Origin: Candidatus Paraprochloron terpiosi LD05
GTDB lineage: Bacteria > Cyanobacteriota > Cyanobacteriia > Cyanobacteriales > Prochloraceae
Assembly (NCBI GenBank): GCA_018141785.1
Contig: CP073341.1
Span: 1,969,422-2,033,421, forward strand
Length of the DNA: 64,000 nt
Direction: 5' to 3'
Shown: positions 33,695-42,618 of the stretch, piece after piece
How the letters are laid out: the number at the start of each line of letters is the position of its first letter
Position numbering within the stretch: the first letter of the stretch is position 1
Notes under the pieces: generated by a model
What the model was told of the DNA's origin: nothing
The model's input: only the letters and a program-made list of their open reading frames with translations
The model's database searches: none
Program-made: the position numbers and the translations under genes

Positions 33695-35119
33695 TTAATT
33701 GTCCGTGGCTAAATCTGATTTCTCTACCAGTTGTCCTTCCTCTTCTTTGAAAGCAAAACGCAATAGAGGAGGAGCCACAAAAGTTGTGAGAATGACCATA
33801 ATAATAATTGCTGCTTGTAAAGGTTTATCCAAAACGCCACTAGCCGCACCAATACCAGCAAAGACTAAACCCACCTCACCACGGGGAATCATGCCAATGC
33901 CAATGGCTAAACGATTGATTTTCTCCTTACCAAGGATCGCCCAACCAGTGATAACTTTACCGATAATAGCTACTACAATTAAAAAAGTTGCAATAATTAA
34001 TCCTTGACGATTATCGATACTGGTGGGATTGAGGACGCTGAGATCCACTCTCGCCCCTACAGATACGAAGAAGATGGGAACTAAAATGTCGGCAATAGGG
34101 ATAATCTGTTGGTCTAACTCTTTGCGTTTGTCAGTTTCATCTAAAACTAACCCAGCCGCAAAAGCACCTAAAATTGCTTCTAAATGAATGGCATTAGCTA
34201 AAAACGCCATGGAGAAAGCAAAGATTAAAGCAGGGATGACTAACTTACCTCTAGTTTGTAATTTTTCCGCGATCGCCACAAAGCTTTTATTAAAAAATTT
34301 ACCCAGCAAGATCGAACCCAACAAGAAAACTGTGGCACTAATAATTAAGTAAACTAAGTTGAGCAGATCCACATCTCCAGTTTTCGCCAAACTAGCAACT
34401 ACAGCTAAAACAACGATGCCGAGAACGTCATCAATAACCGCCGCCCCGACAATAATTTGACCTTCTGTAGATTTAAGCTGTCCTAATTCTGACAGCACCT
34501 TTGAGGTAATCCCAATACTGGTAGCCGTCAACGCCGCCCCCGCAAATACCGCAGGAATAGTTGACATCCCAAAGATTAATATCAGTCCTACCGTACCGGC
34601 GATAAAAGGAGCGACAACACCCACAACCGCAACCACAGCGGCTCTGGTGCCAACTTTTTGTAATTCTCTTAAATCCGATTCTAAACCGATTTCAAATAAG
34701 AGTATGATTACCCCTATTTCGGCTAAGACAGAGATAACCTCGCTTTGAGCAGCAAAAACTTCCCCAATATTTTCAGCATTTAAACCAGCAATCTGTTGCA
34801 AGATAGTTATCACCGCTGAATCACTAGCAACTGCGCCTGTTTCAGGAAAAACTAATAAATGCAATGCCGAAACCCCAACTACTACACCAGCAACTAATTC
34901 ACCTAATACGGGAGGTAAATCCACTAATTTAGAAAGTTCTCCTCCTAGTTTGCTAGCCAGATAGATAAAGACTAAACTGAGCAAAACTCCGGCTAAAACC
35001 ATCGGCGTGGTTCCAGAATTAGGTGTGGTTGCTAACAATGAGTCAGCAAATACATAATTGGGAGCTAATCCGCTCTGAAACATTGATTCTAAATGGATCA
35101 TAGTTATTTTTTTCTCCAT
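33695..35119 (-). CDS. Cation:proton antiporter, CPA2 (NapA/NhaS-like)
   Basis: A 474-residue antiporter with about 12-13 membrane segments. The ion site is AAVIDDVLGIVVLAVV (two Asp), with GVISTEIGLE-type helices (LLFEIGLESDLREL) and the terminal GMIPRGEVGLVF motif typical of Na+/H+ exchangers. It lies between bicA (42-bp gap) and the Mrp block, all in one direction, so it probably helps to expel Na+ taken up with bicarbonate. The frame has a short polar N-terminal part and the exact start is uncertain. Confidence 0.88.
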   Translation of the reverse strand: MEKKITMIHLESMFQSGLAPNYVFADSLLATTPNSGTTPMVLAGVLLSLVFIYLASKLGGELSKLVDLPPVLGELVAGVVVGVSALHLLVFPETGAVASDSAVITILQQIAGLNAENIGEVFAAQSEVISVLAEIGVIILLFEIGLESDLRELQKVGTRAAVVAVVGVVAPFIAGTVGLILIFGMSTIPAVFAGAALTATSIGITSKVLSELGQLKSTEGQIIVGAAVIDDVLGIVVLAVVASLAKTGDVDLLNLVYLIISATVFLLGSILLGKFFNKSFVAIAEKLQTRGKLVIPALIFAFSMAFLANAIHLEAILGAFAAGLVLDETDKRKELDQQIIPIADILVPIFFVSVGARVDLSVLNPTSIDNRQGLIIATFLIVVAIIGKVITGWAILGKEKINRLAIGIGMIPRGEVGLVFAGIGAASGVLDKPLQAAIIIMVILTTFVAPPLLRFAFKEEEGQLVEKSDLATDN

Positions 35120-35161
35120 TAACAGATGATTAAAACTGGAATAGAACTATAATTACAGACA

Positions 35162-36832
35162 TTAACCACTAAAACCAACAAGGTGTTCTTCAACGTAACT
35201 TACTGCTTGCCTGAGAGCCGTAGTGCGATCGCCGATGATATTTTGAGAGGGAACTTTTTCCATTACACCCATCTTTCTTAGCCGTTTTTCGGCTTGACCT
35301 TGTAAACCAACCAGGAATACCTGACGGTCTTTTTCTACTGCTTCTGCAATGGCATTTTCTAAAGCCAAGGAAGAAGTTACACCCAAAATGGTAACTTCAG
35401 TTAAATCTAAAACCAATGCCTGATAATCATTGATTAAATTGTGTTTCCGGGAGATTGCTTTCGCTACACCGAAAATCATCGGACCGCTTAGATAGAAAAG
35501 AAGTACGCGACCGTTAGCTCTTTCTAATAACTGTTTTTCTTCTTGCTTGAGCTCGATTTCTTCATCATCATAGGTAATGGCTTTAACTTTTTCGGCACGA
35601 TGGCTAGAGAGACGATCGATAGTTAGAATGTTAGCGACAAAAACCCCAACTCCTACCGCCACAATTAAGTCAACAAAAACAGTGAGTGCGATGACTCCGT
35701 ACATAATTAGGGCTGCTTTGATGGAAATTTTGTGAGCGCGTTTGAGGAAACCCCAGTCAACAATATTAATACCTACTTTAAAAGCAATACCAGCTAAAAC
35801 TGCGCTAGGAATAACCGTTAGGTACTGACTGAACCCTAAAACTACCACTAGCAAAACCAAGGCACGAGTCAAACCAGATAGAGCAGTCCTGCCCCCAGCT
35901 TGGATATTAACCACTGTACCCATAGTTGCCCCAGCACCAGCAATACCGCCAAATAAACCCGAAACTAAATTACCAACACCTTGACCGATCAATTCTTTGT
36001 CAGAGTTGTGTTCAGTACGAGTTAAACTATCTGCCACTAATGAAGTGAGCAAAGCGTCAATACAGCCCAACATTCCTAACACTAAACCATCAGCTAACAT
36101 TACTTGCAGTTGAGTGGCACTAAAAGTAGGTACTTGTAAGCTCGGTAAACCAACTGAAATTTCCCCAATAGTCCTGATCTGCTCATTACCCAAGAAGAAT
36201 GTGGCAATCAAAGTCCCCACAATTAATGCCAGTAGCTGTGGGGGCAACAATTTCTTTAACTTGCGAGGACATAAAAAGAGAATAGCAACAGTTAAACCAG
36301 CTAATAGAGTTTCCAGGGGATTAATATTGGCTATCAATTGGGGCAGATTTTGCACTGTACCGAGTATCCCGCCTCCTGGAGGCGCTTGGCCTAAAAATGG
36401 TGCAGTCTGGAGGATAATCAGAATTACTCCAATACCCGACATAAAGCCAGATACAACTGTATAGGGCATCAGGGTAACGTATTTACCAAGTTTCAAAACT
36501 CCAAAAATAATTTGGAAAACCCCAGCCAGCATGACTACGGTAAAGGCCATTGCTAAACCATTCTCCGGATTGGCAGCCGTTAGACTAGTAATGACTGCGG
36601 TCATGACCACAGTCATTGGACCTGTTGGTTCGGAAATTAGGGTTGGAGTGCCTCCAAACAAAGCGGCAAAAAAGCCGATTATAATTGCCCCCCAAAGACC
36701 GGCAGAAGCTCCAGCGCCAGAAGCAACCCCGAAGGTTAAAGCCATTGGTAAAGCGATAACCGCAGCCGTGATACCGCCGAAGATATCGCCACGTAAATTG
36801 CGAAAGTGAATTCGATTGGTAAGTTTCATCAA
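35162..36832 (-). CDS. bicA: SulP-family bicarbonate transporter BicA
   Basis: A 556-residue SulP transporter with about 12-14 membrane segments (GDIFGGITAAVIALPMALTF at the start) and a C-terminal cytoplasmic STAS domain (about 430-545, VLDLTEVTILGVTSSLALENA). SulP proteins of this length in cyanobacteria next to a Na+/H+ antiporter are BicA, the Na+-dependent low-affinity, high-flux HCO3- transporter of the CO2-concentrating mechanism. Sulfate transport is the alternative; the Na+/H+ antiporter neighbours favour bicarbonate. Confidence 0.85.
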   Translation of the reverse strand: MMKLTNRIHFRNLRGDIFGGITAAVIALPMALTFGVASGAGASAGLWGAIIIGFFAALFGGTPTLISEPTGPMTVVMTAVITSLTAANPENGLAMAFTVVMLAGVFQIIFGVLKLGKYVTLMPYTVVSGFMSGIGVILIILQTAPFLGQAPPGGGILGTVQNLPQLIANINPLETLLAGLTVAILFLCPRKLKKLLPPQLLALIVGTLIATFFLGNEQIRTIGEISVGLPSLQVPTFSATQLQVMLADGLVLGMLGCIDALLTSLVADSLTRTEHNSDKELIGQGVGNLVSGLFGGIAGAGATMGTVVNIQAGGRTALSGLTRALVLLVVVLGFSQYLTVIPSAVLAGIAFKVGINIVDWGFLKRAHKISIKAALIMYGVIALTVFVDLIVAVGVGVFVANILTIDRLSSHRAEKVKAITYDDEEIELKQEEKQLLERANGRVLLFYLSGPMIFGVAKAISRKHNLINDYQALVLDLTEVTILGVTSSLALENAIAEAVEKDRQVFLVGLQGQAEKRLRKMGVMEKVPSQNIIGDRTTALRQAVSYVEEHLVGFSG

Positions 36833-36984
36833 ATTAATTCCCCATTGAATTTAGTATCTATTAGTGGGACGAAGGGGAAAACTTAATGCAAGATTAACCC
36901 CAAAGCAGCTTGAGACTCAGCTATTGAATCAACCTGGATTTTAAATCAAGCAATCATTGAATAATACCTATTATACTACGTTGT

Positions 36985-37506
36985 ACGAGTTTCTTTCGGT
37001 GTCTCTTCTGCTCTTTAGCGGCTTGGCAGTGTTGATACTTAGGTCTTTTCGTAGATGATTCACGTTAGGTTGTCCCGGTATTCTCCCTGTTAGCGGTGTT
37101 ACCGACGACACCGAAGGTGCCGCCCAAGGCGTCCCGCTCGTCAGCTCCAGTCCCGCCCTGCTGCCAGCTTCCGCCTGGTGATTAACCTCACGGTGGCCAG
37201 CCCGGAGGGCGCGGCTGCGCAGGAGCAGGGGATTCACGTGATTCCTTCACGGGAGAGGCTTGGTTGCACGATTTCTGACCGTTGTACTCACTCTCATAGT
37301 TCATTCAGTTGTCAAGGTTCGGTAATCCTATTTGAATCACCTAATTCCTCTCGCGTTTCCCTTATGGGTCTCGCGTTCAGGTAGGAGTCGTTTGTCCGTT
37401 TTCAGCCCCTTTCGGTGGCTTAGATTATCGGAGAAGATGTCCCGGAAACCAGGCTCCTGCTTATGTTTTGGCTTACGCCGCGACCTTCACAGGAAACGAG
37501 CCGCAC
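36985..37506 (-). mobile_element. 5' fragment of a group II intron
   Basis: Minus strand starting at 37506: GTGCGGCTCGTTTCCTGTGA is a canonical group II intron 5' end. The following domain I sequence matches the complete intron at 38845-39896 in blocks, e.g. accttgacaactgaatg at about 37309-37325 and the gggacgcc/ggcaccttcggtgt segment at 37108-37135. No domain V or VI is present downstream on this strand and no reverse transcriptase frame remains. The left edge is approximate. Open frames within it on either strand are not genes. The 150 bp left of it, up to bicA, show nothing. Confidence 0.75.
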
Positions 37507-37605
37507 AAAATTTATAATCTGTGGCTAAAGTTTGACTTATTAAACCTATTGCCCAACTATTTTGTTGCTAGAGTAGAGTAGGGTAAACGCATCAAAAAGA
37601 GAATT

Positions 37606-37719
37606 GACAGCCTTGGAGGTAGATGTAGGGGAAACCCCCAAGCAGTTTTGCAAAAAGTCGGTGACTATAGGAAAATGCAAAAAACCGGTTTGAGCGCACC
37701 GTTTATGTCCAAGGCTGTC
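37606..37719. other. 114-bp cloverleaf-like inverted-repeat element
   Basis: A perfect 12-bp terminal stem (GACAGCCTTGGA at 37606-37617 with TCCAAGGCTGTC at 37708-37719) encloses three further stems: GGGG-aaa-CCCC (37628-37638); TTTTGCA (37646-37652) with TGCAAAA (37676-37682), itself enclosing AGTC-ggt-GACT (37656-37666); and CGGT (37686-37689) with ACCG (37698-37701). The arrangement is a closed multi-branch fold that could exist as RNA from either strand or as folded single-stranded DNA. I cannot match it to a known riboswitch, 6S RNA, tmRNA or IS end. Confidence 0.55.
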
Positions 37720-37757
37720 TAACTAGAATCATCACTGAAAGATTACACTCCGAGAAA

Positions 37758-38306
37758 TTACCGACCCGAGAGTGATGGGGTGATGGGGTGATGGGGTGAT
37801 ACAGAGGGGGAGAGAGCGGTTGACCTTTCCGGTGCAGGAATTGGTTCAACTTCCAATTCTGCCGTTGTGGCTGTTTGCGTTGTAGAAGTTACTTCCCCTT
37901 CCTTCGAGAAAGCTGATTCTTCGGTTTCCGTAACTATTGTTGCAGTTTGGAGTACCTTAGGTTGAGATTTATTACGCAGGGGAGAGATAATTTGGGAAAA
38001 TAGCTTTTGAAATGCCGATATTATGGAGCCTTCTAAAGCAGTTCTATCTTCGGGTTGGGCGATCGCTCGTCTTAATGAGAGAGTTTCCCAACCAAACCAA
38101 CCCAAGAGAGATACTCCTGCCAATTGACCCAACAAAACGCCGCCAGTAATTCTGGACGCGCATACCCAGAGTACCAGAGCGTAAAACAATCCTACTCCAC
38201 TCCAGAGGAAATCCTCCTTGCGGTGGACTTCTGGAAAAAAGAAAGCTGCTATATAAACAGCAAAGCTACCAAAACCTATTGCGATCGCCAGGATGTATGC
38301 CAGCAT
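37758..38306 (-). pseudogene. Truncated duplicate of the ycf66 gene
   Basis: The first 162 codons are nearly identical to the ycf66 gene at 26759-27490, including about 130 bp upstream. The copy breaks off at EVEPIPAPE in the Thr/Glu-rich tail and ends in a frame made from gtgatggg tandem units (about 37773-37800). Duplicated segment: about 37830-38430 against about 27020-27610. The membrane part is intact, so a product with a short tail is possible. Confidence 0.75.
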
Positions 38307-38579
38307 TTTGTGGATACTCCTCCCTTGAATTTGTCGTCCTATACCAATTCTAATGGATTCTGGCTCATTCTATTTTTTTCCTGCGCTGGAACCTATCTCT
38401 TTGTCTCCCCTGCCCGAGGGTAAGCGAAGGGATATATCTTTTAATCTTCAACAACCCTCATTATTCTTGAGTTTTCGGCTCTGCAATAAATTGACGGGGC
38501 TACCAATCTCCTGTAAAATTCTGTGTATCTGAGGGGAAAACTCTATTATTAATGGAAGAAAAGGATTGAGGAAGTTGAG

Positions 38580-40003
38580 ATGAGTAATCGAAATGAAAGA
38601 CACAGTGACGAAATAGATGAGAAATTACGAGAAATAGAATGGCAAATTGAACGGGAAGAAGAGGAGCGAATCCGACGGGAAGAGGAGGAGGAAAACGAAC
38701 TGGATCACCCGATTTATCCAACGAGAAAGGAAAAGAAGGGCGGGCCGCGCTACCGCGCGGATCCGGTGTACCCACCGGATCGCTGGCCTCTGACAGTGAA
38801 ACAAATGATTAAGTTTGGTAAGCTGGGTCTCTTTGTTATCTGCGGTTCGGGTCGAAGGAGTGGTCACCCACCCCAGCTCCCTTTCAGAACCGTGCATGAG
38901 ACTTTCACCTCACACGGCTCCTATGACCTTTGTGCTGGTAACCCGCCTCTTTAAAAGGCTAGAAACCCCTTGATTACCTCTATCCAGCTGGTACTGGGGA
39001 TTGTGGCAATCTTCGCCTTTTCCTATTCCTTTTCAGTTTATCTGTTCCTACTCGGATTTATCAGAGCCTAAATTCGGATTAAATTCCTACTCGGCCATCA
39101 TATTACCTGGACCTTAAATTCAGAACCGGATTATCCTCATCGTTCGCGTCTCTGCGACGGTATATTTGGTGTTTTTCAACCTCAGGCTTCCCTTTTGAAT
39201 AGAAATTAGCTCCAACACATTGCGGGTAATTGTTTAGCTCATGGCTTTCGTTCCCGCGTCCTACCCGAATGGCCTCGATAGAAGTATGCCTGCCCTCCCT
39301 CTCCGGGTACCACCCCTAGGAGAAAGAACCATTCGTTTTTCCTCGTTCCAAATCAGAAATTGTTCTGAACCTTTAGGTCTCACCACTTCACCCACCGACC
39401 CCCCAGGGAAGCTCTTGTCCAAAACATAACAGAGCGGGGTTTTGATTGTCGATTCTTGTTGCCCATTAAGAGGTGTTCCCCTCCGACTAAACGCTGTGCT
39501 CTTCGAAATTAGGTGCTTTTTCCGGTGATTCGCTTCACCCCCGCCCCCCGCCATTAATCAATGCCGGGGGCCGGGGGATACCTGTTACACCGAAGGTGCC
39601 GCCCTTGGCGTCCCATGGATTCTCCGGCATTAGGCAGGGTCACTTTCGTGTCTGATTCCGCCCCTAGCACTGGCTTCACGCCCCGGAGGCTAACCCGGCA
39701 AGCCTGCTTGAATTCACAGTTGCGTGTGGGCAGATAGAGATTCACTTATCCCTTAAGCGGTTGGACTTGGAAAAACTGATTACTAACCAGTTGGGCACCA
39801 ACAATTCTGATTTAGTTGTCAAGGTACTTTCGTACCCAGCTCGGGGTTATATCATTCGGCTGTTAGGCCGCGACTTTCACCCGAAACGAGTCGCCCGCAT
39901 TGGTATCGTTCAGGCAGGTATAATTTTTGGGACTTGGATTGTTGGCGGCTTAATGGTGGGTGGAATAGTTTTTTTGGGCTATAAAATTTTTATTGATGAT
40001 TAA
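38580..40003 (+). pseudogene. Small two-span membrane protein gene split by an antisense group II intron
   Basis: Part one (38580-38844) encodes a charged coiled-coil-like start (MSNRNERHSDEIDEKLRE, then Glu/Arg repeats), a Pro-rich linker and LTVKQMIKFGKLGLFVIC. Part two (39897-40003) encodes GIVQAGIIFGTWIVGGLMVG and GIVFLGYKIFIDD. Removing exactly 38845-39896 joins them in frame as ...FVIC-GIGIVQAG..., a 123-residue protein. The intron lies on the opposite strand, so it cannot be spliced from this gene's mRNA. A TTG-started frame at 39761 is an artefact of antisense intron plus part two. Function unknown. Confidence 0.75.
38845..39896 (-). mobile_element. Group II intron without a reverse transcriptase gene (1052 bp)
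   Basis: Domain V is at 38920-38887 on the minus strand: GAGCCGTGTGAGGTGAAAGT followed by CTCATGCACGGTTC, 34 nt with the catalytic AGC and a GAAA loop. Domain VI follows and the intron ends ...CGACCCGAAC at 38845. The 5' end at 39896 reads GGGCGACTCGTTTCGGGTGA, with G in place of the usual T at position 2. A GCATTG (EBS1) about 332 nt in (39564-39559) is fully complementary to CAATGC (IBS1) just upstream of the 5' end, which supports the boundary. No protein-coding frame for the maturase remains. Confidence 0.85.
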
Positions 40004-40043
40004 TCTTATTTAAACTTTTTTTTAGATGAAAAAATACGGATTA

Positions 40044-40100
40044 AACCACAGAGGCACAGAGGACGCAGAGAAAGATAAGAGAGGAATTTCGTAGGGTGGG
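40044..40100. repeat. Heptamer repeat and gtagggtgggcaatgcccac palindrome
   Basis: accacagaggcacagaggac with a further cgcagag unit (40044-40072) is followed at about 40092 by the dispersed ggtgggcaatgcccac unit. Together they fill the gap between the split gene and ilvD. Confidence 0.7.
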
Positions 40101-40120
40101 CAATGCCCACTTTACCAATA

Positions 40121-41794
40121 TTAATCTGTTACAGCCCCAAGGCTACTAGAGGAGACTAATTTGGCATATTTAGCTAACACTCCCTTATTATACCTGGGTT
40201 CAGGAGGCTGCCAATAATTACGACGCCGATCCATCTCTTCATCTGATATATTAAGTTGTAATAACCGCTCCTTAGCATCAATAGTAATACTATCTCCCTC
40301 TTGCACCAAGGCTATCGCACCTCCCACAGCAGCTTCCGGGGCAACGTGCCCTACTACCATACCATAGGTACCACCTGAAAACCTACCATCAGTAACTAGA
40401 CCTACTTTATCACCCAAGCCAGCACCGATAATAGCAGAAGTGGGAGCCAGCATTTCCCGCATACCGGGACCACCTTTCGGACCTTCATACCTTACTACCA
40501 CCACATCTCCAGCCTTAATCTTTCCCGCCAGAATGGCATCCAAGCACTTTTCTTCGGATTCAAATACCTGAGCAGGTCCAGTAATCTTGGGGTTCTTCAC
40601 TCCACTAATCTTCGCTACGGCCCCTTCGGAAGCTAAATTGCCTTTTAACACGGCCAGGTGTCCTTCTCGATAGAGAGGCTTATGCCAGGGACGAATCACG
40701 TCTTGATTGGTTGGGGGTGCATCCGGTACATCATCCAGCACTTGGGCAATAGTTTCGCCGCTAATAGTTAAAGCATCCCCGTGCAATAAGTCATGAACCA
40801 GCAACATCTTCATCACTTGAGGAATACCCCCAGCTTGATGTAAATTAACAGTTACGTACTTCCCGGAGGGTTTGAGATCGCACAAAACTGGAACTCGCTT
40901 TCTGATAGTTTCAAAGTCTGAGAGCGTTAGTTCCACTCCCATACTGTGGGCGATCGCCAATAAGTGTAACACAGCATTAGTGGAACCTCCCACAGCCATA
41001 ATAACGCTGATTGCATTCTCAAAGGCTTTCCGAGTGAGAATATCCCGAGGCAGGATTTGCTCACGAATGGCATTTACTAAAACCACAGCTGATTTTTCCG
41101 TGCTTTCAGCCTTTTCCTCATCTTCTGCTGCCATAGTAGAAGAATAGGGCAAACTCATACCCATAGCTTCAAAAGCAGAGGACATGGTATTTGCAGTAAA
41201 CATTCCCCCACAGGAACCAGCACCAGGACAGGCATTCTTTTCAATAGCTACTAATTGTGTTTCGTCAATTTTCCCAGCACTATATTGTCCCACTGCTTCA
41301 AAAGCACTCACCACGGTGAGGTCTTTACCGTCGTAATGTCCCGGTTTAATGGTTCCCCCATAGACAAAGATAGCAGGAATATTCATCCTGGCCATGGCGA
41401 TCATGGCTCCTGGCATATTTTTATCGCAACCACCAATAGCTAAAACTCCATCCATACTCTGTGCTTTGCAAGCAGTTTCGATAGAGTCGGCGATGACTTC
41501 CCGGGAGACGAGGGAATATTTCATCCCTTCTGTTCCCATGGAGATGCCGTCTGATACTGTAATGGTACCGAACATTTGAGCCATGGCTCCAGCTAGTTTC
41601 AGACTGGCTTCCGCTCGTTGGGCGAGGAAATTTAACCCCATATTACAAGGGGTAATGGTACTGTAACCATTGGCGATACCTACAATGGGTTTGTTAAAGT
41701 CCTCGTCATCAAAACCCACCGCCCGCAACATGGCACGATTGGGGGAGCGCTGGGTTCCTTGGGTGATTGCTTGACTGTTTAAATTATTTGCCAT
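40121..41794 (-). CDS. ilvD: Dihydroxy-acid dehydratase
   Basis: IlvD removes water from dihydroxy acids in valine and isoleucine synthesis and uses an Fe-S cluster. Cluster and Mg2+ site residues are in [14 protein letters not shown] and [20 protein letters not shown]. The protein from ATG 41794 ([20 protein letters not shown]) is 557 residues, the family length. The frame continues 21 codons upstream to 41857 through a heptamer repeat (ECLCASARR is its translation), which I exclude. Monocistronic. Confidence 0.95.
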   Translation of the reverse strand: MANNLNSQAITQGTQRSPNRAMLRAVGFDDEDFNKPIVGIANGYSTITPCNMGLNFLAQRAEASLKLAGAMAQMFGTITVSDGISMGTEGMKYSLVSREVIADSIETACKAQSMDGVLAIGGCDKNMPGAMIAMARMNIPAIFVYGGTIKPGHYDGKDLTVVSAFEAVGQYSAGKIDETQLVAIEKNACPGAGSCGGMFTANTMSSAFEAMGMSLPYSSTMAAEDEEKAESTEKSAVVLVNAIREQILPRDILTRKAFENAISVIMAVGGSTNAVLHLLAIAHSMGVELTLSDFETIRKRVPVLCDLKPSGKYVTVNLHQAGGIPQVMKMLLVHDLLHGDALTISGETIAQVLDDVPDAPPTNQDVIRPWHKPLYREGHLAVLKGNLASEGAVAKISGVKNPKITGPAQVFESEEKCLDAILAGKIKAGDVVVVRYEGPKGGPGMREMLAPTSAIIGAGLGDKVGLVTDGRFSGGTYGMVVGHVAPEAAVGGAIALVQEGDSITIDAKERLLQLNISDEEMDRRRNYWQPPEPRYNKGVLAKYAKLVSSSSLGAVTD

Positions 41795-41817
41795 TAATGG
41801 TTCTTTCTTTATTTTCC

Positions 41818-41912
41818 GGCGCGCAGAGGCGCAGAGGCACTCCGGATTAATAAACAAGCGCTTGCCGCAGTTGAATCAATCGTATCTCTGCGCCTCGGAG
41901 TCTCTGCGAGCT
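41818..41912. repeat. Inverted pair of heptamer repeats upstream of ilvD
   Basis: gcgcagaggcgcagaggcac (41820-41839) and, about 45 bp on, tctctgcgcctcggagtctc (41885-41904) are roughly complementary arms. The interval has no gene. This is the second inverted pair of this repeat in the window after the one around the GxxExxY gene. Confidence 0.65.
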
Positions 41913-41994
41913 TCCTTTCCTTTTTTTGTTAACAAATGCTGGCACTGGTTAACAAATGCACTCAAGATTGACTCAAGAGAGGGTGTATTTACTT

Positions 41995-42063
41995 CGTAGG
42001 ATGCGTTGCGAGAATTGCTGGCAATAACATCTGGATAACTGGAAAAGTGTAACGCATCCTACG
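41995..42063. repeat. 13-bp perfect inverted repeat (cgtaggatgcgtt type)
   Basis: CGTAGGATGCGTT (41995-42007) and AACGCATCCTACG (42051-42063) flank a 43-bp spacer. It looks like a small dispersed cyanobacterial intergenic palindrome. The surrounding 41912-42225 holds nothing else identifiable. Confidence 0.65.
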
Positions 42064-42225
42064 GTTCGGCGTAGGTTTAGCACCAGGGCAAGTTGGTTTT
42101 CGATGTTGCTACTAACATAACATGGACTTTTCAGATTTGTCAACCCCTAATGTGAACTTTTTTGAGCAATTCTTGCTATTTGGTAACAAATCAGCCACTG
42201 TGTGTCAACCCTCAGAACGTGGAAT

Positions 42226-42494
42226 TTAATTTTTTTTCAGCTTGCGCTTCACTTCAACCCCTAAACTACCTGCTATGAGGGTTGCCACAATAATCGAAGG
42301 TTCCGAAGAGTTGTAGGAGCATTTGCGACAGTTGTGGTTTCAAATTGTAAATTATCCAGCCAGATAAGATTGTTGACATCTGGATCAGTTGAGATAGAAT
42401 TGACGCGAATTTTGCCAATACCGTTCAAATCCTCAAAGGCAACAAATTGCCGTTTTCCCGATAAAGTCTGAGTTTCAATAAAACTCTCAATTCA
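42226..42494 (-). pseudogene. 3' remnant of a PEP-CTERM-anchored exported protein
   Basis: Minus strand: FEDLNGIGKIRVNSISTDPD and NNLIWLDNLQFETTT are the end of a beta-rich exported protein, then after a frameshift SEPSIIVATLIAGSLGVEVK and RKLKKN to TAA at 42226-42228. The latter is a classic PEP-CTERM sorting tag: an SEP motif, a hydrophobic helix and a basic tail. The N-terminal part of the gene is absent. The 124 bp from here to mutS probably hold the mutS promoter. Confidence 0.65.
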
Positions 42495-42618
42495 ATATAG
42501 AAGGTGGATGTTGGCGATCCCGCAGCTGCGCGCCTATAAGGAAGGTATATTTTGTGTATAACTTCCCAGAGCGCTCATCTGATAGAGTCAATGAAAGCAA
42601 TTGAAACTGTAACTTTCC

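Noticed and set aside
36971-37517. Open frames on both strands around 37.0-37.5 kb
   Set aside because: They lie inside the group II intron 5' fragment, which is an RNA element, and match no protein family.
39761-40003. TTG-started open frame of 80 codons
   Set aside because: Its first 45 codons are the antisense of the group II intron 5' end (compare the matching block at 37470-37506); only the last part is real, as exon two of the interrupted gene.
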